NCBI GenBank assembly: GCA_030674185.1
Contig: CM060315.1
Coordinates: 92,054,756 to 92,118,755, forward strand
Source: Monoplex corrugatus
Lineage: Eukaryota; Mollusca; Gastropoda; Littorinimorpha; Ranellidae
DNA length: 64,000 bases
Direction of reading: 5' to 3'
Each line of letters opens with the position of its first letter. The first letter of the stretch is position 1. The position numbers were made by a program, and so were the translations under genes. Of the stretch, positions 1 to 8,462 are shown one piece after another. The notes beneath the pieces are model-generated. The model was given only the letters and a program-made list of their open reading frames with translations. It was not told the DNA's origin and ran no database searches.

Positions 1-55
1 TGCCCCTGCCAGGAATTCTGACCCTATAATTTTTCTTAATTTTTTTTATGACAAC

Positions 56-310
56 ATGTTCATTCATCTCGTGAGAGAAACGAACAAATATGCCAGGAAC
101 TTTCTGGGCTCAGAAAACATGACTAAGTGGCTTCAGGATCACCCACAGCCCAGGTTCAAGCACTGGCCCACCGCTGGCATTACTGTCTCGTATATGAAAA
201 AAATGCGTAGGTCTAAGTCTCAACATGGGACTTATTCCAAAGAAAAAACGTGCAAGATAGCCTACTGGACTGTCTCAGGAAAGCCAATCATGACTCCAAA
301 ACTTCAATGA
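56..310 (+). pseudogene. piggyBac-type transposase fragment
   Basis: An 84-codon open stretch at the window edge contains RETNKYARNF, then FKHWPTAGI and YWTVSGKPIMTPK. This order resembles the start of the DDE domain of piggyBac/PGBD transposases: an ETNxYA motif, a KxW-P-T segment, then a YWS-like motif followed by TP. The stretch between the W-P-T and YW motifs does not follow the family well, so a frameshift or internal loss is likely. No catalytic Asp residues are present because the fragment ends first. It may be a relic of the autonomous relative of the TTAA-flanked elements elsewhere in the window, but no shared sequence proves that. Assigned from remembered family motifs. Confidence 0.5.
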
Positions 311-1085
311 AGTCATGTCCCATAGATTTTTTTTACCTGATCAGCGCAGCAGGATGTTTCATGTCAGTGATAAGGAAAGTGAGAAGTATGTATTTGTATG
401 TTGTCTGAGTCTCTGTCTGTTTTGTATGTGGAGTGTTTGTTCACAGTCAGACAACAGAAAAGAAGAGCCGAATGAAAATATTGGGTTGTCTGGGGTTTTT
501 TTCTTTCCACAATATACATAATGGTCATAGAGGGTCATGCATTGCATCATCTGAAAGCTAACAAATGTTTCTTCAGAATAAAAGTATTAGCCATATATTG
601 GCTTTATCTGAGAGAAAACTAGGTGGTTCCCCCGGTTTACTTTTTTCATGAACGTACATGGTGGCTATTTTTTTTGTATCACATAACCAGCATACTGACA
701 ATATGTACATAAAACATATTTGATTGTGTAGACAAATCTATAACCTATAAAATGATGTATAACTTGCATGCAATCTATCCAGTCATTTCAGTACAACAAG
801 AGCTTATGTCGAAAAACTGAAACGCATTCAAAAGAGGCTGTCATTCAGGCATGTTTACACTGTTACAGATAGGATTAAACAGTAAGAATAAGAGTAATAA
901 GCTTGAGTTCACCATGCTTCACAGAAAGTCTGATTACGTATAATGTGCAGTGAGTTCAGTGAGATTTGGAGGATAGCGCTATAAAAGAACAATTTATAAT
1001 AATTTCTACTCAAAGGGGGTTTAGACATTAACAAATGGCAACACTTGTTGAATTGGGAGATGGGGAAATATCTAATCCCTTCTTT
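311..1085. other. unannotated intronic or intergenic sequence
   Basis: AT-rich sequence with short spurious open frames only. I see no exon, repeat array or transposon end in it. It lies 5' of the first PKA-C exon in the window and is probably intron. Confidence 0.4.
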
Positions 1086-1149
1086 GTCCATCAGTGGAGG
1101 CATCCAGTCAGGATCGAACCCAGATCTTCTGAATGGAAGTCGGACATTT
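1086..1149 (-). repeat. tRNA-like SINE head (family 2), truncated
   Basis: Read on the - strand this contains GGGTTCGATCC, a good pol III B box, preceded by a tRNA-like arm. The head is cut at its 5' side by the TTAA element that starts at 1150. It resembles the heads at 59340 (-) and 63655 (+). Confidence 0.4.
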
Positions 1150-1153
1150 TTAA

Positions 1154-1481
1154 CCCTTTCCCATTTTATCCTGCCTCAGCCCGCCGACCAGGAAACCCCA
1201 CTTTTTATTTACACCCACCGCAGCCCCGCCGCCTTGTCAGTTAGGCCTGGTGGGGAATTTCCATCATGCTCTAAGCACTAGGGGTTACGCACACCTCATG
1301 AATGAAGTTTCCCGTGAAAATCAGGATAAACCAATGAAAGAATGATGCTGAGTTTGGTACCACGCATCGCCTCATTTACAAGATATCGGTCAGCGTCTGA
1401 CCCTTTCATTCACATGCTTTGGGAAATCTCTGAATACTTACTAGGAAGAGTTTCTGAGCAGAATCTGCAAATGGGAAAGGG
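1154..1481. mobile_element. 328-bp MITE with TTAA target duplication
   Basis: The element begins CCCTTTCCCATTT and ends AAATGGGAAAGGG, a perfect 13-bp terminal inverted repeat, and is flanked by TTAA at 1150-1153 and 1482-1485. TTAA duplication with CCC/GGG ends is the hallmark of piggyBac-type transposition. There is no coding capacity. It sits against a tRNA-like SINE head on its left. It differs in sequence from the other two TTAA families in this window. Confidence 0.75.
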
Positions 1482-1492
1482 TTAACGTTCAA

Positions 1493-1917
1493 GATAGTTA
1501 AGTGTTGAACGCTGCAGTTATGTGTGCAGTTTGTCATTATCTCAAGAAGATAGTTAAGTGTTGGACGCTGCAGTTATGTGTGCAGTTTGTCATTATCTCA
1601 AGAAGACAGTTAAGTGTTGAACGCTGCAGTTATGTGTGCAGTTTGTCATTATCTCAAGAAGATAGTTAAGTGTTGAACGCTGCAGTTATGTGTGCAGTTT
1701 GTCATTATCTCAAGAAGATAGTTATGTTGAAGTGGTTATGTGTGAGTTGTATACTCAGAAGATGTGTGAAGCTGCAGTTATGTGTGCAGTTTGTCATTAT
1801 CTCAAGAAGATAGTTAAGTGTTGAACGCTGCAGTTATGTGTGCAGTTTGTCATTATTCAAGAAGATAGTTATGTGTTGAACGCTGCAGTTATGTGTGCAG
1901 TTTGTCATTATCTCAAG
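1493..1917. repeat. 56-bp minisatellite, about 7-8 copies
   Basis: Head-to-tail copies of a 56-bp unit containing AACGCTGCAGTTATGTG and ending ATTATCTCAAGAAG. The first copies are nearly identical. One unit near 1720-1770 is badly eroded by small deletions. Confidence 0.9.
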
Positions 1918-2050
1918 ACCTTGCCACTACCCACAGTTGATACTTTTGCTTGTAATGCTGTTCTGCTGTCTACTGATGGATTACATTTGTCATCTAGAAA
2001 ATACCCCCTGTAGTTTGTGCAAAGTTCTGCCCCATACATGTACCCAGTAC

Positions 2051-2337
2051 TGGAGGTAAAACAAAATATGACTGCTGGATCTTGAGGGTAAAAACAAAAT
2101 ATTGAAAAATAATTTGTTTGTAAAAGATCCTTTGGAGTATAAAACACGACGTTTCGAGCCCAGGCCCTTTGTCAAGTGAAAAATAAAATGACATTTTATT
2201 TTTCACTTGACAAAGGGCCTAGGCTCGAAACGACATGTCATTTTATTTTTCACTTGACAAAGGGCCTGGGCTCGAAACATCGTGTTTTATACTCCAAAGG
2301 ATCTTTTACAAACAAGGTATTTTTTAATATTTTGTTC
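2051..2337. mobile_element. foldback element with inverted arms of about 95 bp
   Basis: Left arm (about 2095-2192) and right arm (about 2240-2335) are inverted copies. They share the palindromic motif around TTTCGAGCCCAGGCCCTTTG, the stretch ATCCTTTGGAGTATAAAACA and its complement, plus an extra partial copy in the middle. A 12-bp direct repeat GTACCCAGTACT brackets the structure at 2039-2050 and 2338-2349, as a target duplication would. The ACGTTTCGAGCC...CCTTTGTCAAG wording resembles termini of Penelope-like retroelements from memory; no protein remains, so the class is uncertain. Confidence 0.55.
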
Positions 2338-2767
2338 GTACCCAGTACTATTTTTTTGGCCATGAGCGAAAGGCTGGATAATCTTACAGAAAACCTAGAA
2401 GACTGAATTTGGAGATATGAGGCGAGGAATTTGGAGATATGAGGCATGCAACACTTTCTAACATCTTAATTCTTTGATGTATTACAGAGATGTCTACGTG
2501 GTCATCTTTGTCAAACAAGACTGGCACTAAGGTAGAGCATCACTGGCCTTGTAAAGGTCCAGTCTTAGGTGCTGGAACTCCCATTTTGTCTGTCTCGTCC
2601 ACCAGGGAATGTAAGAGGAAAGTTACTGGTGACTAGACACCTGACCACCAAGCTTCATGGCCGTCAGCAGGAACTCTAAAAAAGCATTCCTCGCCGATGT
2701 GATCTGATTTTATAGACGCCAAACAAAGAAGAAGAGGAATCACTAAAGTTAACGTTGATACCAGCTT

Positions 2768-3388
2768 GTCATGCAAGGTCATAGAAAATACAGTCATTTG
2801 CCCTGATTGTATCATAAAGTGTGCATTAACACTGTTTTTGTTGTTTAACATTTGTAAAACAGCCTGTTGTGTCATGCAAGGTCATAGAAAATACAGTCAT
2901 TTGTCCTGATTGTATCATAAAGTGTGCATTAACACTGTTTTTGTTGTTTAACATTTGTAAAACAGCCTGTTGTGTCATGCAAGGTCATAGAAAATACAGT
3001 CATTTGTCCTGATTGCATCATAAAGTGTGCATTAACACTGTTTTTGTTGTTTAACATTTGTTAAAACAGCCTGTTGTGTCATGCAAGGTCATAGAAAATA
3101 CAGTCATTTGTCCTGATTGTATCATAAAGTGTGCATTAACACTGTTTTTGTTGTTTAACATTTGTAAAACAGCCTGTTGTGTCATGCAAGGTCATAGAAA
3201 ATACAGTCATTTGTCCTGATTGTATCATAAAGTGTGCATTAACACTGTTTTTGTTGTTTAACATTTGTAAAACAGCCTGTTGTGTCATGCAAGGTCATAG
3301 AAAATACAGTCATTTGTCCTGATTGTATCATAAAGTGTGCATTAACACTGTTTTTGTTGTTTAGCATTTGTAAAACAGCCTGTTGTGT
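2768..3388. repeat. 103-bp tandem repeat, 6 copies
   Basis: Units start GTCATGCAAGGTCATAG at 2768, 2871, 2974, 3078, 3181 and 3284, so the period is 103 bp with one 1-bp insertion. Copies are nearly identical, which suggests recent expansion or homogenisation. The array lies in the intron directly upstream of PKA-C exon A. Confidence 0.95.
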
Positions 3389-3518
3389 ATTCTTTGATGT
3401 TTTTTGATGTCTGATATAGATGGCTAAGTGGTCAGTTGATGCCTGTGTTGTCTTGATATGTCGTACTGGCAGTTCTAATGGAATGTGTACACGTGTGGTT
3501 TGGTATTGTGTGTTCCAG

Positions 3519-3601
3519 GACAACTCCAACTTGTACATGGTGTTAGAATTTGTCTCAGGGGGTGAAATGTTCTCACATTTACGACGGATAGGCCGTTTCA
3601 G
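3519..3601 (+). CDS. PKA catalytic subunit, exon A (hinge and αD region)
   Basis: This 83-bp exon encodes [20 protein letters not shown] and continues LRRIGRF, matching residues 112-138 of human PKA-Cα by colinear counting. It includes the hinge and E127, which contacts the pseudosubstrate arginine in the family. The acceptor is TTCCAG and the donor GTATGT; the exon ends with two bases (AG) of the Ser139 codon, phase 2. The human hinge MEYV reads LEFV here, so the gatekeeper position 120 is Leu and 122 is Phe. The upstream exons for the Gly-rich loop, Lys72 and Glu91 are not in the window, so this is a partial gene. The product phosphorylates Ser/Thr after Arg-Arg-X motifs when cAMP releases the regulatory subunits. 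Confidence 0.95.
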
Positions 3602-3665
3602 GTATGTTGTGTACTTTGCTTGTCCTGTCTGTCTTTGTTCTCTCCTCGCTTTCCTGACTTATGAT

Positions 3666-5105
3666 ACTGATTTTGATGGCAGGTCAGTTAAGGTGTGCCT
3701 GTGTTTAGGCACTGATTTTGATGGCAGGTCAGTTAAGATACGCCTGTGTTTAGGCACTGATTTTGATGGCAGGTCAGTTAAGATACGCCTGTGTTTAGGC
3801 ACTGATTTTGATGGCAGGTCAGTTAAGATACGCCTGTGTTTAGCACTGATTTTGATGGCAGGTCAGTTAAGATACGCCTGTGTTTAGGCACTGATTTTGA
3901 TGGCAGGTCAGTTAAGATACGCCTGTGTTTAGGCACTGATTTTGATGGCAGGTCAGTTAAGATACGCCTGTGTTTAGGCACTGATTTTGATGGCAGGTCA
4001 GTTAAGATACGCCTGTGTTTAGGCACTGATTTTGATGGCAGGTCAGTTAAGATAGGCCTGTGTTTAGGCACTGATTTTGATGGCAGGTCAGTTAAGATAC
4101 GCTTGTGTTTAGGCACTGACTTTGATGGCAGGTCAGTTAAGATACGCCTGTGTTTAGGCACTGATTTTGATGGCAGGTCAGTTAAGATACACCTGTGTTT
4201 AGGCACTGATTTTGATGGCAGGTCAGTTAAGATACGCCTGTGTTTAGGCACTGATTTTGATGGCAGGTCAGTTAAGATGCGCCTGTGTTTAGGCACTGAT
4301 TTTGATGGCAGGTCAGTTAAGATACGCCTGTGTTTAGGCACTGATTTTGATGGCAGGTCAGTTAAGATACGCCTGTGTTTAGGCACTGATTTTGATGGCA
4401 GGTCAGTTAAGATACACCTGTGTTTAGGCACTGATTTTGATGGCAGGTCAGTTAAGATACGCCTGTGTTTAGGCACTGATTTTGACGGCAGGTCAGTTAA
4501 GATACGCCTGTGTTTAGGCACTGAGTTTGATGGCAGGTCAGTTAAGATAGGCCTGTGTTTAGGCACTGAGTTTGATGGCAGGTCAGTTAAGATAGGCCTG
4601 TGTTTAGGCACTGAGTTTGATGGCAGGTCAGTTAAGATAGGCCTGTGTTTAGGCACTGAGTTTGATGGCAGGTCAGTTAAGATAGGCCTGTGTTTAGGCA
4701 CTGATTTTGATGGCAGGTCAGTTAAGATAGGCCTGTGTTTAGGCACTGATTTTGATGGCAGGTCAGTTAAGATACACCTGTGTTTAGGCACTGATTTTGA
4801 TGGCAAGTCAGTTAAGATACACCTGTGTTTAGGCACTGATTTTGATGGCAGGTCAGTTAAGATACACCTGTGTTTAGGCACTGATTTTGATGGCAGGTCA
4901 GTTAAGATACACCTGTGTTTAGGCACTGATTTTGATGGCAGGTCAGTTAAGATACACCTGTGTTTAGGCACTGATTTTGATGGCAGGTCAGTTAAGATAC
5001 ACCTGTGTTTAGGCACTGATTTTGATGGCAGGTCAGTTAAGATACACCTGTGTTTAGGCACTGATTTTGATGGCAGGTCAGTTAAGATACACCTGTGTTT
5101 AGGCA
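3666..5105. repeat. 45-bp minisatellite, 32 copies, each with a donor-like motif
   Basis: Thirty-two tandem units of 45 bp with the core ACTGATTTTGATGGCAG then GTCAGTTAAGATACGCC. One unit near 3840 has lost one G, which accounts for the array ending at 5105. Because 45 is a multiple of three and the unit lacks stops in several frames, it produces false open frames of about 450 codons on both strands. Every unit carries CAG|GTCAGT, the same donor hexamer (GTCAGT) used by exons D and E. The array begins only 65 bp after exon A. Sequence variants (TACGCC, TACACC, TAGGCC) occur in blocks, as expected from local unit-by-unit spreading. Confidence 0.97.
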
Positions 5106-5470
5106 CACTCTCTGCTATGCTGCTCCCTCTCATCTTTTGCAAACTGTTCAAACGTAAGAGTACATCAGTTAGAAGTCATACCGTGTCCACTGGCCACTCC
5201 TGTCTTCATTGTTGACAGCAGGTCAGTGTTCACATCAAACTTACATGATTGGTTTCCTTGGTGGTTTTTGGGTCAAATGTCATGTCGCAAGAGGGGTATG
5301 TGTGGTGAGAGGTGGTCGGGACACCGCTTGAACTTAATCCATTGATGAGAAAATATTAACTGTGTACTGTGAGGTATACACAGATTTCTTAAGCTTTCCA
5401 GAAGCTTCATGGCTTAACGTTTGTCACAGACCACTGTCTCAGCCCCAGCTTTCAGTCTGTTCCAGTCTTT

Positions 5471-5660
5471 TAACCCTTTGACTCCCGCACACCGTCCACC
5501 AGCATCCTGCAAAGTCAACATGCTAGCAAAGCGAAACTTAACCCTTTGACTCCCTCATCGTATCCACTAGCTTTTTGCAGGAAGCTGGTGGATAGGGTGA
5601 GGGAGTCAAAGAGTTCAGTTTTTGCAGTTAGTGGATAGGGTGCGGGAGTCAAAGGGTTAA
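5471..5660. mobile_element. TTAA-flanked palindromic MITE, nested form
   Basis: Starts TTAACCCTTTGACTCCCGC and ends GCGGGAGTCAAAGGGTTAA. An inner copy starting TTAACCCTTTGACTCCCTC sits within it around 5540-5618, with its own inverted arms meeting at TTTTTGCAGGAAG. Inner arms are no longer perfectly matched. One of about a dozen copies of this small family in the window. Confidence 0.8.
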
Positions 5661-6016
5661 AGTAAACATATGCATACATGTTTTTAATGGAAAAATCGGA
5701 AGGAAGGAAACAAGGGTGGAGATATGGAATACGATGAAATGGCTGACAGGCATGTCATCCAAAAGAAGAAAGTGCATGGAAAAAAACAAATAGAAGACAT
5801 GCTGTCTCAACACACACACTCAACATTTGTAGTGGTCTGTTAGCTCAGTTATTTGAACACCATGCTCATTACACAGGGGTTGTGGTTTCAGGTGGGTCAC
5901 TGTTTTTTCACGGGCTGGTTGCTTCATTTGATAGAGCCGTGGACTTAAGGTCTGATATCTCGAGTTCAATCCCAGCCCGCAACACTAAAAACTGCCCTGT
6001 TCACTGCACATCTTAA

Positions 6017-6697
6017 CCTCTTCGCTGCCAAAGTGTAAATTTAAAGGTGAATCGCCTGTGCCACGGAGTTTTTAACGTCTTGAATTAAAATTTAAAAAAT
6101 GCATATCTCTTCATTCAGCCCAGAAAACCCCACAACACTATAAATTTTCTTGTTCAGTATACTTTACAACACACGAGGAGCAGCAGTACTTTCGTTTTTA
6201 CGATCGCCAGTGCTAGTAATGTCACTTCGACTCGTATCTGGGTCAAGTCCGACTTCGGACATCAACACCGAAATATCGCCAACATGTGCCAAATTACCGT
6301 CATTTTCGCTCTTATCAACAGACTGCAAATCAGAATCAGATCCACAAGTAATGATTTCTGCAACTTCTTTTGCTGCAGAAGTTGTTTTTTGGGTCCGAAC
6401 GACGCTCAGTGTCGAAGCGAGTCCGTCCGCCATTGTTTTCACTCGCTGAATAGTAATCAGCTGTAGGGGGTCACATTTTCAACCGCACGGGCAGAAAAGA
6501 CCGTAAAACGTCACACATACATAATTACATCGATGTGTAGAGGGAGTACTGAAGTTTCCGTTGATATCTCATACGTCACTGAAAGCATTGGGGTTTTCGG
6601 GCTAAAAATAGGAAAAGTCGCCGACCGAATATTCGGTCGGGGCACTGAAGGCATACGTTTCTTCCGACCGAATATTCGGTCGGAAGCACTGAACGGG
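6017..6697 (-). mobile_element. piggyBac-type element, copy 1 (681 bp)
   Basis: Flanked by TTAA at 6013-6016 and 6698-6701. Ends are CCTCTTCGCTGCC and GCAGTGAACGGG-like (GCACTGAACGGG at 6686-6697), short imperfect inverted repeats. Near the right end lie two copies of a perfect 20-bp palindrome, CCGACCGAATATTCGGTCGG, at 6620-6639 and 6664-6683: candidate subterminal transposase-binding sites. It carries one short ORF on the - strand. It is too short to be autonomous and looks like an internal-deletion derivative. Confidence 0.8.
6164..6433 (-). CDS. 89-aa ORF inside piggyBac-type element, likely transposase N-terminus
   Basis: Reads MADGLASTLSVV... and includes the acidic/serine stretch GSDSDLQSVDKSENDG, then ends at a stop. 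The ATG follows AAACA, and a nearly identical 89-aa frame exists in the copy at 22925-23194. Acidic, disordered N-termini are common in piggyBac transposases, and the ATG lies about 265 bp inside the element end, so I infer the 5' end of a deleted transposase gene. No DDE domain is present. The longer reading from 6442 starts with GTG, so I chose the ATG at 6433. Confidence 0.45.
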   Translation of the reverse strand: MADGLASTLSVVRTQKTTSAAKEVAEIITCGSDSDLQSVDKSENDGNLAHVGDISVLMSEVGLDPDTSRSDITSTGDRKNESTAAPRVL

Positions 6698-7021
6698 TTA
6701 ATATTTCCATCATTCTGGTGGTGTCGGGGAGAGTGTTTCGCAGGTCCTTCTCTACCATCACCCCTACCAACCCCTTTTTCAAGACCTTGCCAGTGCATAG
6801 GACTTTACTCAGGGAGTGTGCCTGATAATGGCTGGCAGATTTGGGTAGACTGTACATGGAATTGTCCAAGTGCAATGAACCGCATTGAACAATCTCCAAA
6901 ATCCAAATTGCACACAAACACAGCTGGGTCCAAATCTTCATACACAACAAGGAAAGACATTGAACTTCTGTAGTGTAATTATCAGTGGAATGTTTTGCCA
7001 TTATTCAGAAAAGATGATGTG

Positions 7022-7190
7022 TAACCATTTTACTCCTGCACCCTATCCACCAACGGCAAAAACCTAGCCCTTTGACTCCCTCATCTTATTCATCAGCTTC
7101 CTGCAGGAGTCAAAGGGTTAAGATTTTGCTTTGCTAGCATGGTTGACAATGCAGGATGCTGGTGGACAGAGTGCGGGAGTCAAAGGTTAA
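7022..7190. mobile_element. TTAA palindromic MITE, degenerate copy
   Basis: Contains CCCTTTGACTCCCTCATC, GAGTCAAAGGGTTAAG and a right end GCGGGAGTCAAAGGTTAA. The inner palindrome has lost most of its right arm (CTTCCTGCAGGAGTCAAAGG). The left TTAA has mutated. Confidence 0.65.
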
Positions 7191-7379
7191 TTGTGCGAAT
7201 GTAGAGATCATGAAATTTGTCATATTGTGTTAGTTGGTTAGTAAAGATTTTTGGTGTGGTGTACTTGGTGTGTCATTCTGCAGGTCAGATAATGTGGCCC
7301 CAGGTGTGTTGTGGAGATTATTTATGCATGAAGATTGTATCTGTCCGGTGTATTGTGTTAGTGTGTATCTGTAAATGTT

Positions 7380-8080
7380 GTGTTGTACACAGTGATTTGT
7401 ACATCTGATTTTGACCACAGGAAGCCTGCAATCCACACAGTGATTTGTACATCTGATTTTGACCACAGGAAGCCTGCAATCCACCGTGTTTGTTTATATG
7501 TTGTATATTGTGATTTGATTGACTGGTTTTGCTAGTGGGAAAATTGCAATCCGTAGGTATGTGTGTATGTTATGTGTTTTGTCGTGATTGACTGGATTTC
7601 CGAGAGGGAAGACTGCAAATCAGTAGTGTGTGTATGTGTCATGATTGACTAATGTTGCCAGCAGGAAGACTGCAATCCGTAGTGTATGTATGTGTTATGA
7701 TTGACTAATATTACCAGCAGGAAGACTGCAATCCATAGTGTATGTATGTGTCATGATTGACTAATATTGCCAGCAGGAAGACTGCAGATCCATAGTGTAT
7801 GTATGTGTCTGCCTGGTTCTCTTTCCCTCCAACTTTCTTGTTGTGACCAGGTAGACCCAGGGAGAAAATACTGGATGGACTTGCAGACTGGCTGAGGACA
7901 GAGAGGGTGGGAGAAGTACTTGCAGCAATAAGTGATAGATTAATATGGAGGGCCATGATCACCAGTGCCATGTGGCAGGGCACATGATGATGATGATGAT
8001 GATGTATATGTCATGATTTACTGTTTTGACTGCAATCCATAGTGTATGTATGTGACATGACTGACTGGTTTTGCCGACAG
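7380..8080. repeat. diverged minisatellite ending in the exon B acceptor
   Basis: Diverged units of roughly 50-60 bp share TGATTGACTAATATTGCCAG, CAGGAAGACTGCAATCC and TAGTGTATGTATGTG. The final unit reads GACTGGTTTTGCCGACAG and is the actual 3' splice site of exon B; earlier units carry TTGCCAGCAG or TTGACCACAG at the equivalent place. A LINE fragment (7812-8004) is inserted within the array. Confidence 0.75.
7812..8004 (+). mobile_element. 5'-truncated LINE 3' end with an inverted 5' segment
   Basis: From 7846 the sequence matches the 3' ends of the LINE copies at 20691 and 62085 (encoding GRPREKILDGLADWL then the tail) and ends in (TGA)n. The 39 bp before it (7812-7850) are the reverse complement of the sequence that precedes this point in the other copies, so the 5' piece is inverted, overlapping at CCAGG. 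TATGTGTC before and TATATGTC after the insert may be the target duplication inside the host minisatellite. Confidence 0.75.
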
Positions 8081-8207
8081 CGAGTCCCACTCCCGATTCT
8101 ATGGCGCCCAGATAGTCATGGCCTTTGAGTATCTGCACTTTCTGGATCTTGTGTACCGAGATCTCAAACCTGAAAACTTGCTGATCGACCTGGAGGGCTA
8201 CACCAAA
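8081..8207 (+). CDS. PKA catalytic subunit, alternative exon B (catalytic loop)
   Basis: A 127-bp exon between acceptor TTGCCGACAG and donor GTAAGT. It completes Ser139 (AG|C) and encodes residues 140-181 in human numbering, including FEYLHFLDL, the catalytic loop YRDLKPEN (Asp166, Lys168, Asn171) and IDLEGYTK. It enters in phase 2 and leaves in phase 0, exactly like exon C 3 kb downstream. Of 42 whole codons, 11 encode a different residue from C: positions 141, 147, 152-154, 159, 162, 163, 176, 177 and 180. All catalytic residues are kept, so both forms should be active kinases. The upstream acceptor is the last unit of a minisatellite. I recall Aplysia PKA-C having such a pair of alternative cassettes. 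Confidence 0.96.
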
Positions 8208-8462
8208 GTAAGTGCTGAAGGAACGGCACAGTGAAACCGGTTAAGCTTCTCCAGTTGCCAGTTCAGTTTTTGACGGAACGCTTTGGGTTTGTTTCACTGT
8301 ATTGTTGACTGTTGAGGTTTTGAAGGAATGAGCCGTTTGTTTTGTTGTTTATTTGCAGGGCTGTATAGCACTGAGGGAGGGAGGGAGGGACATACCTGTG
8401 GTGTTCTGCAGTTGAATGTTTGGAAGTTGGACTTTGCAGAAAGAAGAGCATGTTATGGGCAG

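Larger units (their letters stand above)
5830..6905 (+). mobile_element. SINE family 1, dimeric tRNA head, split by a piggyBac-type element
   Basis: Two tRNA-like heads in tandem (about 5830-5896 and 5915-5990; the second contains the B-box-like GAGTTCAATCC) are followed by a non-tRNA body that stops at 6016. It resumes at 6698 with ATTTCCATCATTCTGGTGG, CAAGACCTTGCCAGTGCATA and a final GGAATTGTCCAAGTGCAATG. The 681-bp interruption is the TTAA element annotated separately. Related copies in this window have the same body uninterrupted (18155-18400, 32565-32875 and several on the - strand). Confidence 0.75.

Noticed and set aside
2140..2290. Hammerhead ribozyme in the foldback element
   Set aside because: GAAAC occurs but I could not find the paired CTGATGA core, so there is no support.
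2768..3388. CRISPR-like regular repeats
   Set aside because: Whole units repeat without unique spacers and the DNA is animal; it is an ordinary minisatellite, as are the other arrays.
1..3518. N-lobe exons of PKA-C (Gly-rich loop, Lys72, Glu91)
   Set aside because: Searched for by eye in all + frames and not found; they must lie left of the window.
3823..5215. Open frames of 459 codons (+) and 442 codons (-) with 15-residue repeats
   Set aside because: They arise from a 45-bp array whose period is divisible by three. The array is intronic, lies just after a real donor site, and the same unit is open on both strands.
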